Assembly (NCBI GenBank): GCA_905250075.1
Contig: CAJNOP010000106.1
Location: forward strand, 480,963-544,962
DNA length: 64,000 nt
Direction of reading: 5' to 3'
From: Rotaria sp. Silwood1
Taxonomy: Eukaryota > Rotifera > Eurotatoria > Philodinida > Philodinidae
Shown: positions 47,881 through 58,876 of the stretch, one piece after another
How positions within the stretch are numbered: the stretch's first letter is position 1
Layout of the letters: every line of letters begins with the position of its first letter
The notes under the pieces: model-generated
The model's database searches: none
What the model was told of the DNA's origin: nothing
The model's input: only the letters and a program-made list of their open reading frames with translations
Translations under genes and position numbers: made by a program

Positions 47881-50707
47881 AATAGATTGACTCTTTTCTA
47901 TATTTTTTGTTTCGTGATTGTTCTTTCAAAATTACGAGATTAAATCGTGATAAAGAGTGAACAAATCATTGTTTGACATTGTCTTTAGCAAATTAAAATC
48001 AGTATTTTTAGAAACAGAAGAATCAAATACCATAGTAATGAGGTTTTCAAAAATCTTTTTTGTGTTTCAAATTATGTAAAAAAAATTCCCTTTTTTTGGA
48101 AATAGATTCGTCATTAAACTAGAAAAATGATGAGTTATGGTAAAGGTCATAATTTGAATCCATGGTGTCCCTAGTATTAGTATTTCAAAGATTTCACTCA
48201 TGACCATATTTAATAGATTTTTCAGAAAATCATTGCATAGAACAATATTTAAATAACTTCATCATATTCTTATTCTATGTGCTGATGCAACCTTCATAAA
48301 AAGCTTAAGATTGTTTAGATGAATCTTAAAAGTTCTATTGACACCTTTCAAATTCAGACATCTTAATCTTGTACATTAAAAACTTAATAATATAATAAAT
48401 AAATCAGTTATCCAAGTTGATTGAAAAGTATATAAACTATACTATTTAATATAAAAGTAATTAGAAGATAATGTTTTAGTTTTAATGAAGAAGCAGAAAA
48501 AAACATCTTTTGTTTACTTCATCGATCTATTTATTTATGGACCTAGAATAGAGTATTTTTTTTGTTCTTTAATGCGAACATAATTGATTATTCTAAATTC
48601 GAGTGAGACGAAAGTGGAAGAACGACTTGTTTGACTGCGATGATCTGACGTTTTTGCTTTTCAATGCGTATCACGCATTTGATTGAACACGATCGTTTTA
48701 TTTGCAGTATGGGTCGAAATATTTGAAGATTGAATTGAGACCGATAAAAAAATTTGTACATCTTTAAAAATACTCATAGTCGAGATTTTTACATATTGGA
48801 ATTTGTTTTCTTCATTCTAAAATGAAGAAAAATTGTCGAAAGTATAATAAGAAGAACGACTCATAGTCATATTGTGATGCTTCTCTATTTCATTCACTAT
48901 TATCATTGTCGCAGGGTGAAATAGCTTGCTAAAAATCATGCTATTTGAATTTATTTCAAATATTCAAACCTAACCTACTTAATATGTTGATTTAGCCACA
49001 TCGATCAAACTAAACAAGTGACGTCTATCATTTTGTGAGCTATTGATAATCAAAACTCTGCATTGTTATATGAAGAAAATTCAGTTTAGTAATAATTCTT
49101 AAATACTATCGTCCACAGAAGTCTATTTTTGAAAAGCAAGAGTAGAGAGTACTGATTTGAACTTGTTTTTACACTAATCGGTTATAGTCGAAGCCATCGA
49201 TATACATATTTTAACCGGTTGCCTTGTTCTTGTAAACTTGCAATATCCCATGACAAAATATTGCTTTGGCGTTGGTAGAATGTGCTTAATTCCTTGAGAG
49301 CCTATGTATAGTGAAGACGATGCATATGAGAGAAACGAAGAGAGAATGAAAGCTACTGTGCTATTATGAATGGCATTAGCAAGATATTGTGCCTCGGCAA
49401 CTTCGATATGATTGTCAACAATTCCTGTGTCTGGTGATGATAAATTTGAGTTTCCGCGAAACTCAGAGTTCGTCCTATGACCCCAACTAGCCGTATTGAG
49501 AGATGGGATGCGCGTCGCCTGCAAATATTACGGTCCGCGTGTGTTTCATCTAAGTTTTGTGGAAACTTAAATTTGACATCATCTGCCTCTACGTTCATAA
49601 AGGGATCAATTGTTTTTTTTTGGGTCAGGAGATTCATAGTTTAGTGCTTTTTTGAAAATTGCTGACAAACGAACCATAATATAGTCTCATTTTTTCAATA
49701 CAAAATGTTTCAAAAGATGAAGATGTATGTGAGCTATAATACATCGCGCGAGGCCAATACCTATTGATGAGAAAAGTAAAGCAGCAAAGTTGATTTGCGG
49801 GTCATTGACGAAATTAAAGCGGAGTGTGGGTGTGCTATGGGTCTTAGTATTGTTTTTACCCATAACCACATCCTCATTAATAATAATACATATTTTTGTT
49901 TGTAGTCTGTTTAATAGATAATGTGTACAGCAATACTTGTCGTCGCATTTGACAGCATTTTGAAGACATATAGAAACATTGAAAAGCTTGATCTTGTTTT
50001 GAAAATCTCTTGGAATATAATCATCATGGAATACTATTCTTCGTTCATCAATCATCAATACTTATAGACATAAAATTAGATTTGTTTTAGAAATGGAGGC
50101 AAGCTTAGATTTATTCAGTACACAATTGGAAAGTATGCCAAAAAAACGAGTACAAGTACATTGCATTTAGTTGTTCACAAGTCTGATATAAGTGAATTCG
50201 AAACTTAATTACAATACCTGTAAGTGAATCAGACACCGAATCGAACCGAAATAGAACCGTTCAGTTCATTTTCGGTCTCTGAAATAAATGTTCATATTAA
50301 GAATGATCATTATCATGATTATATTGATAGTTTACCTAATCAGAAGGCAAACGAACTTTCTTTTATTTTTATCACGTTCGCTTGTTGATCTTATTAAAAA
50401 TTCAGTCAGTGTGATGAAAAAAAAAGCTTGTATTGAATTTATGAAGTAAATATAATATGTTTAAAACATGCTATAATTCTTAAAAAAAAATTATTTCATT
50501 CGAAAATTTTAAAATACACTGCTGGTTAGTGTTGCTAATGCGAACGAAATATTCAAGTTTGTTGAACGAGATAAAGAACTATTTTAGTCATTCGATGATC
50601 CTCTTTGATAACGATATCATCAATGACTAATCTTCAATTATGCAGAAGTTTAATGAAAATTCAAAATTATCAAATACTTATCCGTGACATACAGATCAAT
50701 AAATCTA
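47881..50707. other. Intergenic
   Basis: No gene recognised. Minus-strand open frames at 49174-49524, 49353-49637 and 49687-50058 have no family content. The last overlaps the hairpin at 49822. Confidence 0.4.
49822..49873. repeat. GT/AC hairpin
   Basis: GTGTGGGTGTGCTATGGGTC arm, then ACCCATAACCACATCC. Confidence 0.75.
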
Positions 50708-51999
50708 CAGGTTGGTTGAAAAGTTTTGAAAGCGACACCTATTAACCAGTAGAGGAATCAAAATTTATACGCTATTTTAATATTTCATCTTCCATTGGAA
50801 CACACAAAAAATTCTATTTTGATTGGTCAATTCATTCTGTGTTTACAAGCCATTTGAAGTTGACGTGTCAGTGTATTTTGTTACAATGGAAAAAACCGAA
50901 TATCGTGCAGTGATAAAATTCTTTGTTTTGGAAGGTTTATCAGCAACAGAAATTCATACAAAAATGGTGAAAGTGTTAAAGGAATCTGCTCCTTCATTTC
51001 CAACTGTGCATCGATGGGTTTTAGACTTTAAACGTGGTCGTACAAGCGTTGAAGATGAACCACGTAGTGGACGTCCAAAAAGTGCAACAACACCAGAAAT
51101 CATTGAGCAAGTCTATGATATTGTTTGTAAAGATCCAAGTTTAACTAAGCGTGAAATTGCTGATACCATAGGCATCTCAGATGAACGAGTACTCCATATT
51201 TTACACGAAGAATTACATATGAAAAAGCTGCTCGGAAAGTTAGTGCCGCATTCGTTAACAATTCAACAAAAACTGAATCGAAAACAAATTTCTCACCGTA
51301 ATTTGGAGCGTTTTAAGCAGAATAAAACCGATTTTGTGCGTCGTTTTATAACTATGGATGAGACTTGGATCTACCATCATGATCCTAAACTGAAACAAGA
51401 ACGTTTACAGTGGATTGAAGCTGGTTCTTCAGCTCCAAAACAGGTGAAGTCAGAACGATCGGCAAAAAAGGTTATGGCATCAGTTTTTTGGGATGCAAAA
51501 GGGGTTTTGTTGATTGATTATCTTGAAAAAGGTAAAACAATTAACTCTGAATATTATTGCAACCTTTTGGACCAGTTGGATAAAAAAATTGGTGAAAAAA
51601 GACCCGGTTTACAGAAGAAAACAATCATTTTTCATCAAGACAATGCACGTGTTCACACAAGTTTTTTGACGATGGTTAAATTGAACGAATTAAAGTACGA
51701 ATTGCTTGAACACCCACCGTATTCACCAGATTTGGCTCCCTCCGACTATTACCTCTTCAGAAACTTGAAACAATTCCTTCGTGGAAAGCGTTTTTCGTCG
51801 AATGAAGAAGCTATTGCAGCCGTGGAACAGTATTTTGCAGAGCTTCCGGAAAATCATTACAGAGATGGTATAAAATTATTGGAGGATCATTGGAATAAGT
51901 GTGTTCAAGTTGAGGGAGATTATATTGAATAAAAAAACTGATTTCATTAAAAAATACACATTCTTTCATTTTTGCTTTCAAAACTTTTCAACCAACCTG
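50708..51999 (+). mobile_element. Mariner (Tc1/mariner) transposon, apparently intact
   Basis: The ends are perfect 26-bp inverted repeats at 50708-50733 and 51974-51999 (starting CAGGTTGGTTGAAAAG). They are flanked by TA on both sides (50706-50707, 52000-52001), the target duplication of this superfamily. At 1292 bp it has the usual mariner size. The transposase inside is uninterrupted. With perfect ends and an open gene it looks young and possibly autonomous. Confidence 0.97.
50886..51932 (+). CDS. Mariner transposase (DD34D)
   Basis: A 348-aa product from the Met at 50886 (MEKTEYRAVIKFF). The frame is open 21 codons further upstream, but this Met fits family starts. Residues 1-110 carry the helix-turn-helix DNA-binding region. 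A LVPHSL segment near 119-124 corresponds to the WVPHEL motif. The catalytic triad is D158 (TMDETW), D252 (FHQDNARVH) and D287 (YSPDLAPSDYYLF), with 34 residues between the last two. It cuts and pastes the element at TA sites. No stops or frameshifts. Its base composition is higher in GC than the flanks. Confidence 0.96.
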   Translation: MEKTEYRAVIKFFVLEGLSATEIHTKMVKVLKESAPSFPTVHRWVLDFKRGRTSVEDEPRSGRPKSATTPEIIEQVYDIVCKDPSLTKREIADTIGISDERVLHILHEELHMKKLLGKLVPHSLTIQQKLNRKQISHRNLERFKQNKTDFVRRFITMDETWIYHHDPKLKQERLQWIEAGSSAPKQVKSERSAKKVMASVFWDAKGVLLIDYLEKGKTINSEYYCNLLDQLDKKIGEKRPGLQKKTIIFHQDNARVHTSFLTMVKLNELKYELLEHPPYSPDLAPSDYYLFRNLKQFLRGKRFSSNEEAIAAVEQYFAELPENHYRDGIKLLEDHWNKCVQVEGDYIE

Positions 52000-52001
52000 T
52001 A

Positions 52002-53759
52002 TTAAGAGGTAAACAGGAAAAACAATCATAAATGTATTTCCTAAACGTTATTTATATGAATAAATAAATATATTTGAAAACTTAACGGATATAATTGAAC
52101 CATTGTTTGTTTTGTTATAAGCTGCTTATTATTTTCATATTCAAGGTGAATCAGCTGGTGAATATCCGATTAATATTAAATGCGAAATTACAACAACTTA
52201 TGAAAAACATATCAAGCATTTACAACTATGCTTATTCAATGATTGATTGATTCATCTTTATTAATTCTTAATCAGATTAGGAAGAACTAATTATTCAATG
52301 GATAGTCACAAGAGATTGAACACGAATCGAATCAAGACTTTTTCATTCGTTTCGGTTTCTGGTAGTGATGAATATTGCTGAAGATAGAACAATGATACAC
52401 AGCGAAAGGGTAGGTGTGGTATGGGTGCCAATGAGCAGCATCCTTGCACCCACACCTCAATAATTACCTGATGGGTGAAGGACAGACGAGGGTATATAAT
52501 TCTTGGAGAGAAAAGTTCGAATGTATTCAATATTTGCAGTGACCTCTCACAAGACAGTAGGATACATTCCTATCTATTTATTGTTTTTGATTGTGATCTG
52601 ATCTCTTGTCTTGGTGCTCATTCTGCACAAGCTTTTCCGGATGATCTGACTGTTCTTATCCGGTCTCTTTTCACATGAAAATCCAGCCTATGATTGAGTA
52701 TTCGGAGGTCAAAGGAACAAAAATATGTAATCAGATTTCAGCTTATTCTAAAAAGTGAAAATAACCAATAAATATTGGTAAGACTATAGGCGAAATCTTT
52801 CTCTCAATCTGAAATGCCCCTAGCAAATATCTTCATGGATAACCTTGGCAAATGTATAGAGAATGTTCACAGGTCTCTTGGGAAACTAAAATGATTAAAA
52901 GCGGGAAAATCATTATCAAAATCAGTATTACGAAAATGCTTTTTCGTCTATACTTTCCCACCTTTCGTCTGACTTTTTCCTCTATTTCCTTTTGTGCCAA
53001 AAACTTATCAAGAAACTTTGAGACGAAAGTTTCAAATCGGAATGATATTAGTGTATTGCTGTCCCTATGTGTCGAAACAGATTTCGTTCTCGATGATAAA
53101 TGACGAACCATTCGGTTTTTACGCTAAAATGTGCATAAAAAATTGAAATAAATGCATAGGTCTGATTTAGGATGGTCTCTTTTCTATCATGATATATTTT
53201 TTGGGGCGATTTCAACAAAAAACAAGGTGATAACCTTGGTCATTTCTTTCGGATGGGAAGAGTGAAAAATTTGAAAGAAAGACACTTCTTTCAGTTGTCG
53301 TTATTTTTCTTTTCCATGTGCTTCAAATTGTCACACACTGTAGCTTAGTGTCGTATCGATGAAATTGTGTTCGTGTCACTTAAATTCTTCTTGTTATGTT
53401 TCCACATTATCTTGACATAACCCTGTGTAAGCGCTTCTGAACGTAACAATAATTAGCAAAATCCACAAAAAAAGTTTCGGCTTCTTGTTTCCTTGTCATT
53501 CTTTCCAATTTAGCAACATCTTCGATCTTTTCTCAAACACCAGCGCTGTGTGCCGTTTATTTTTGTTGTATCATACTTTTCTATGTAATTCAAAAGAGAA
53601 AAAGAGAAAGAGAATGACAGTCTACTCTTGAAGAGCATTGGTATTCTCCAAAGAGTCATTGTTACTTCCGAAAGACATTTCTAAAGAAAATATGGACGTC
53701 ACAATCCATTGAAGAGTCATTTCATTTAGCGATTTTGATTCATTATATACCTCACTATC
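52002..53759. other. Intergenic
   Basis: No gene recognised. Hairpin at 52407-52456. Small open frames at 52475 and 52833 (minus) and 52852 look random. Confidence 0.45.
52407..52456. repeat. GT/AC hairpin
   Basis: GGGTAGGTGTGGTATGGGTG arm, then GCACCCACACCTC. Confidence 0.8.
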
Positions 53760-54140
53760 ATGTACAAATCATATTTCAACCATTTTTCTCTGGAAGTGCT
53801 GTACAAAATATTCGATTATCTTCAAAGTCACGAAATCGTTCTCGCATTTCCCAATATAAATCCTTATTTCGATCGTATACTATATACATATCCATACTAT
53901 CAACTTGACTTTACAAAAATTCTCCGAACTCATTTTAATTTTGTCGATCGTTAGATTTCACCTAGTCAAGTCATCTTACGTACGCTCTCCAATAACTATG
54001 AAACATGGTATCAAAGTGAATATCATCTTTATAATATCAAACTATCAGAATTCATACATATCAGGTCACTAACATTGATTAAACCTGATTCTTATTTATG
54101 GAAATCCATCTTATCACACCCATGGTGTAAATTTCTGCGA
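53760..54140 (+). pseudogene. F-box gene, 5' remnant
   Basis: The F-box reads LEVLYKIFDYLQSHEIVLAF and NPYFDRILYTYPYYQLDF. A TAG follows at FVDR*, after which the same frame continues with family-like ISPSQVILRTLS and HIRSLTLIKPDSYLW. The similarity stops around 54115-54140, where unrelated DNA with ACGCGT motifs begins. It pairs with the 3' remnant at 56590-57227 as two halves of one former gene (inference). Confidence 0.7.
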
Positions 54141-54290
54141 AAAGAACGCGTTCTCAAAACGCATTTTTCCATAGTTGCGAAACGCGTTAATGCTGACCGG
54201 TTTAACGCATTTCACATCTGCTAATACGAACGCTGTGAAACGATCGTTTTTCTAAAAACGTTTCGTAGCGTTTCTCTAACTGTGGTGTCG
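54141..54290. repeat. AACGCGTT-type motif cluster, left
   Basis: Several AACGC/GCGTT motifs in about 150 bp of otherwise AT-rich DNA, including palindromic ACGCGT at 54146 and 54182. Confidence 0.7.
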
Positions 54291-54649
54291 TATATTCTAG
54301 ATGGGAAAAAATGAAAACCGTCAAGTACTTCATGCACTTTGAGTTGCAGATACAATTAATTTACTCGCTTACATTTTTCATGCACCGTTGAAGCTATAAC
54401 TTAGATCAATTTTGATAAAGCCAACACATAGATTCGAACACGAGAACATAAGAGTAGAAGACACGTGTACAAACCGTTCAACTAAAATAACCTAATGATA
54501 TAAGTGCTTATTCTATAGTCTTTCAGAGTCTTTCGTAAACTTACTAAATTAGATTTTCAGTATCCCAAACCATTAAATTAAAAATTATCATTTCCTTGGT
54601 GCCTATACCCAATAACGAGTTTGATCTCCTCTTGGTATATTTTTTATTT

Positions 54650-54732
54650 GAACTTGTTTAAATTTAAATTTAAATACCCAATTGAAACGATTTTAATTAA
54701 TTTAAATTGTATTTAATATTTAAACAAGTTGA
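54650..54732. repeat. Short AT-rich inverted repeat
   Basis: GAACTTGTTTAAATTTAAAT pairs with ATTTAAACAAGTTGAA about 60 bases on. It lies between the two ACGCGT clusters. Confidence 0.6.
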
Positions 54733-55489
54733 ACCTCTTAGGTATAAATTTTAAGAAATTTTAAAATAAATTTTTTGAATTGTTTTCTTTCTTTGATAGA
54801 TTTTTGTATATGTGAATTCGTCATCCTGTTATCCAAAAGTATCACTAAATGCAAAGAATCTTCTTTTGTAAATCGAATATTCTTTTTATTAATAAGGCAC
54901 GCTTACATTAACAAAGTACGAACTAAATTCATATTTAATAGTATTGTACACAGTATCATCAGTTACTATCAAGTAGTCCAAATATGAATTCATACCAATA
55001 ATTATTCAAATTATAAATAACTCGAGATTCTTTTCTTCACAAATAAACAAACAAAGTTGTCGTACACATTATACTAGCATCAGTCTTTACTAAGCCTTTT
55101 CGAATTGTTCAATATTTAAAACAATGCTTGGTTGAACGTTACGAAACACGTTTTCTTTCAATAAAAACCTAGTGAAATGAGTTTTCAAGGAAGAAAAAAA
55201 TATTTTTCTTACACTTTGATGTTCAATATTAGTCTAACTAGCAATCAGACTTACATAACAGTCTAGCAGCCTAAACATTTAGATGAATTCGATTTTAATT
55301 TTGCGTTTGGAAAGTTTGGGTCATGATTTTCATGTTGAGAAACAGTGCAAGGAACAAAATATTCAAATCCCATTTAGTATAATTTCTAAAATAGTGCCAG
55401 AATTAACTTTGCTTAACTCGTACGTTTTGTACAGATAAATTCCTGCAAGATTCTGTATGCAAAACGAATATATTTTGCATCATTTCAAA

Positions 55490-55775
55490 CAAAAACGATG
55501 CAAAATGCGTTTGAAAAGGAAACGCGTTTCACATTTCTCCAAATCTGTGTCTCTGGAACGCGTTACCTATCGACCGAAATGCGTTCGACATTATTTTACT
55601 TCGGAAACGCTTCGAAACGCAATCTTGGAAAAACGCGTTTCAGATCGTTTCAAAAAACGACAGCAGCAAAACGCATTCTATCGAAGTAAGAATGCTGTGA
55701 AACGCGTTCTATATTGAAAAAACGCTGCGAAACGCATGCTGCAATCTCAGAAACGCGTTACGCAGTCCGTTTCCT
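55490..55775. repeat. AACGCGTT-type motif cluster, right
   Basis: About a dozen AAACGC/GCGTT motifs in 285 bp, with ACGCGT at 55522, 55558, 55633, 55702 and 55753. The open frames at 55457-55717 translate this array and are not treated as genes. Confidence 0.8.
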
Positions 55776-56448
55776 TGAATATTTTACTCCATGGGCAGTT
55801 GTCTAAGCTTAAGAATCGGCGTTCGTTCTCATGCGTTACTCAAACGATATAAATTAAGAAAACTCCAAAGTATGTGTTTTGGTGTAGCTCAGTTTCGAAC
55901 GCTAGAAGTTCGTATTGTACAAGACAGATTGCCACAATCATTTCTATTAATGTTGCCCTGTTTCTTTCAACTAGTACTCGATGTGAGTGGTAAGTATTAG
56001 AAAAAAATTGACTTTCATCTCTTACGAAAGTCGAAATTGTTATGCTCATATTTTTCAAAGGCTAAATAATCGTGACAAAATTAGGCATAAAAGATATTGG
56101 ATTATAGTCTAAAAAACTATGCTTCCTATAGAGTCAGGATCTATTCATAACCAGTGATATCTTTAAAACCCGAATAAAGTGATTCTACTTGAATAACAAC
56201 TGTTCGAATAAAGATTCAAGTTAAAATTTTTCCTAACTATGCGTTGATATTAACAACACGAAACTCTAAAATAGAAAGCCTGTCATAAGCACAAAATAAC
56301 ATATATCAACAGTCAATTTGAAAGTTGATACTGGAACATTTGAAAATTGTATATTTCAACAAGTTGATTTTCAAATCAACCAACTATTTGAGTTCTATAT
56401 CCATGACGGAAGTGAGTAGCTCGACAAGGTACTACACTTGGGTTGCAC

Positions 56449-56495
56449 GGTGTGGTTGTCAGTGTTAATATTCTCTTCACTCAAATCCACACCCC
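56449..56495. repeat. GT/AC hairpin
   Basis: GGTGTGGTTGTCAGTG arm, TTCTCTTC spacer core, then AATCCACACCCC. It is about 100 bases 5' of the 3' F-box remnant. Confidence 0.7.
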
Positions 56496-56589
56496 ATCAA
56501 AAAGAATAAGTTACATTTATGAAGTCTACCTTTATATCACCTTTTTACTATTTTTCTGTTCTTAACATCAAAAGGAGTTTTCGAAATAA

Positions 56590-57227
56590 ATTTTGAGTTT
56601 TATTGCAGATTTTCAAACAACAATGAACAGTTTTGAACATCTGATTATAAATTTGCCTCGTTTTAGACATTTGGAGTTACGTGCTCAAGGTCAAACTGAT
56701 TTGATCAATGGATATCATTGGCAGAAATTGATGAGCAATTTGATCACGTTCAACTTTTTCTCTGTAATAGGAGTCGAATTGACTGAAACCTTTCTGAACT
56801 CGTTTAATAGTGTCAGAATCATCTTTTATTTATTCTCATCGATTTTCTCACGTTGAGACATTGGATCACAAACTACCAATATGCTTATATTGGGAGCGAT
56901 GTCGAATATCCATCACCTCACATTTAAGAACAGCGTGGCATGTTTTGTCAGTATGCTCAAGGCTTTCGTTTTGAACATATAAGAACACTTGAAATACATA
57001 CTGACTATAGTGATACTAAGTTTAGCTATTCAGTTGAACAAGTTTGTTACCTATTTTCAACCGTTGAACGTTTACATGCCACTATACAATCTGAGAAAAT
57101 GATTATCGATTTCATTAATGGATTGAAACGTTTGTCAATTACCTCATTTGACTGTTCCGCATTAATGCATGTGAAAATAAAAGATAGATCTCAAAGTTCA
57201 TCAACCTGTTTAGTAAAAGATTTATAA
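56590..57227 (+). pseudogene. F-box/LRR gene, 3' remnant
   Basis: Segments HLIINLPRFRHLELRAQGQT, then INGYHWQKLMSNLITFNFFS, match the LRR portion of bdelloid F-box proteins; the intact gene at 30446-32309 has the comparable DAYQWEKLILKSLPQLEKF. After a break near 56855 another frame continues with FEHIRTLEIHTDYSD and VERLHATIQSEKMIIDFING. At least one frameshift and several stops are present. Confidence 0.7.
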
Positions 57228-58330
57228 CCAAGAGAAAACATAATATTTCTTTATGATCATTCATCTGATATTCTTCATGCGTCAATTGTCGATTAAGTAA
57301 GTTCGTCTGTTATGAATCATTGATCTTCATCTGTGTTCTTGTAATTGCTCTATGCGTACCATTTATCATAATCTTCTGTGTCGATCAAATTTCATTCGCT
57401 CTTGCAGAACCTACTACACTTTCATATGCATGTATCAAGCTAATTTCTTATATAATTTTCTATGCCATTTTTGCTATAATCGTCTTCTGCGTTGTTTTAC
57501 TCATCTGCAAAGTCGATGTACTTTTATCAGATTTCGATTGGAATCCTTTTGTAACAGACTAATAAACAACTACTCTAATAAGATCAATAATCAATATTTC
57601 GTGACATTTTTAGTTCGATACAATTTCAGATCGTTCGTGACACTGATTTTATCTCTTTTTATTCTTTATAGACGCAATTTCTTAAAAGTAAATACATCGA
57701 AGTAGTTTTTATTATTTTTCACTGATAAAAGTCAGACTTTATTTCACCAGACATTACTTCCAGTAGGCCATCACTTACATCAGTGCTAATATATTCTTCC
57801 AGTGAAATCCATAATCAAAAGCCTTGAGAGTTTGTACTCGATGACGAATCCGACCGTTGACAATATTTTTCTCTTCGCTCCCCAAATAAACGATTCAATA
57901 GTTTTCAAAATGGCTTGCATCAAAGTTTATAAAACCGTTCCATCTATGAAATTAATATAAATTGAGCAAAACCTGAAGACTTCGTTTGAGCAGCTCCGGT
58001 AGTCGCTTACGTGGAATGGTTCATATATGAAAATTGAAGTAACGTATTATCGAGAAGTAACTTAATAAAATGTTTGTAAATTTCTACAGTATGACTTCAG
58101 AATTTGTGTAGCACTTCTGATTTAGAATTTACTCAAAGTAGAAACGAAAATTATTTCAGACACATTCCATGAAAGAGTGAACATATTCCTATAAAATGGT
58201 ACACTAATAAATAATTTGATCCGACTCATTTATCAACAGTGAGTATTGAGATGAGGAACACCATGTCAAATTTCTCGATTTCAAAGAAAAACAGATTTGC
58301 AAAACACTATTCTATGTAGAAAACCAGTTA

Positions 58331-58398
58331 GGATGTGGGTGTGGGTGTGGGTGTGAAGATAAGAGACCTCTCTTCGCCTATGTCTACACTAACACCCT
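58331..58398. repeat. GT/AC hairpin
   Basis: GGATGTGGGTGTGGGTGTGG arm (close to pure TGTGGG), a GAGACCTCTCTTC spacer, then CTACACTAACACCCTC. Confidence 0.85.
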
Positions 58399-58699
58399 CA
58401 GTGAAACATCATTTTTCACATATAAGTGAATCTTGTTAAAGTAATTTAGAAAAGGAAGATATTTCAATAGACTGTCAATATAAGAATTTTTGGAAGGTAT
58501 TTCATTATTAAAAAGACATTCTTAGTTAATAAAAATACAAACTTCCATATGTTGTATTTATTGACTATTTCTAATGTCATTCTCTATATTCATCTTTTCA
58601 TGAAATTTAATTCTTGGACAGATAAGTTTTTAGAAGGGTCATTAAAACTCTAATTATATTCAGTGCTTCAAAAGTCCATCTGAGGCGATATTTCTAAGC

Positions 58700-58741
58700 G
58701 GTTGTGGGTATGGGTGAGAAGAAGATTAACACCCATACCCC
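58700..58741. repeat. GT/AC hairpin
   Basis: GGTTGTGGGTATGGGTG arm, then AACACCCATACCCC. About 140 bases before the hAT-type element. Confidence 0.8.
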
Positions 58742-58876
58742 ATGGCTCTTAAGTTGGGTTTTTTTCCTTTGTTATCATTCATGTCATTTTTGTTATTATC
58801 TTATTCTCAGAATTGGCTTCCTGATTGTTGAGACTTCACATATAATGCTACCACGAGGAAAAAACAGAGGCATAAT

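Larger units (their letters stand above)
57228..58876. other. Intergenic
   Basis: A short open frame at 57320-57562 encodes two hydrophobic stretches but no recognisable family. Hairpins are at 58331 and 58700. Confidence 0.4.

Noticed and set aside
55457-55717. Basic 86-aa frame
   Set aside because: It reads the AACGCGTT motif array; Lys/Arg richness comes from the repeated motif.
57320-57562. 80-aa hydrophobic frame as a membrane protein
   Set aside because: Two hydrophobic stretches alone are common in T-rich DNA; an overlapping frame of similar length exists and nothing else supports a gene.
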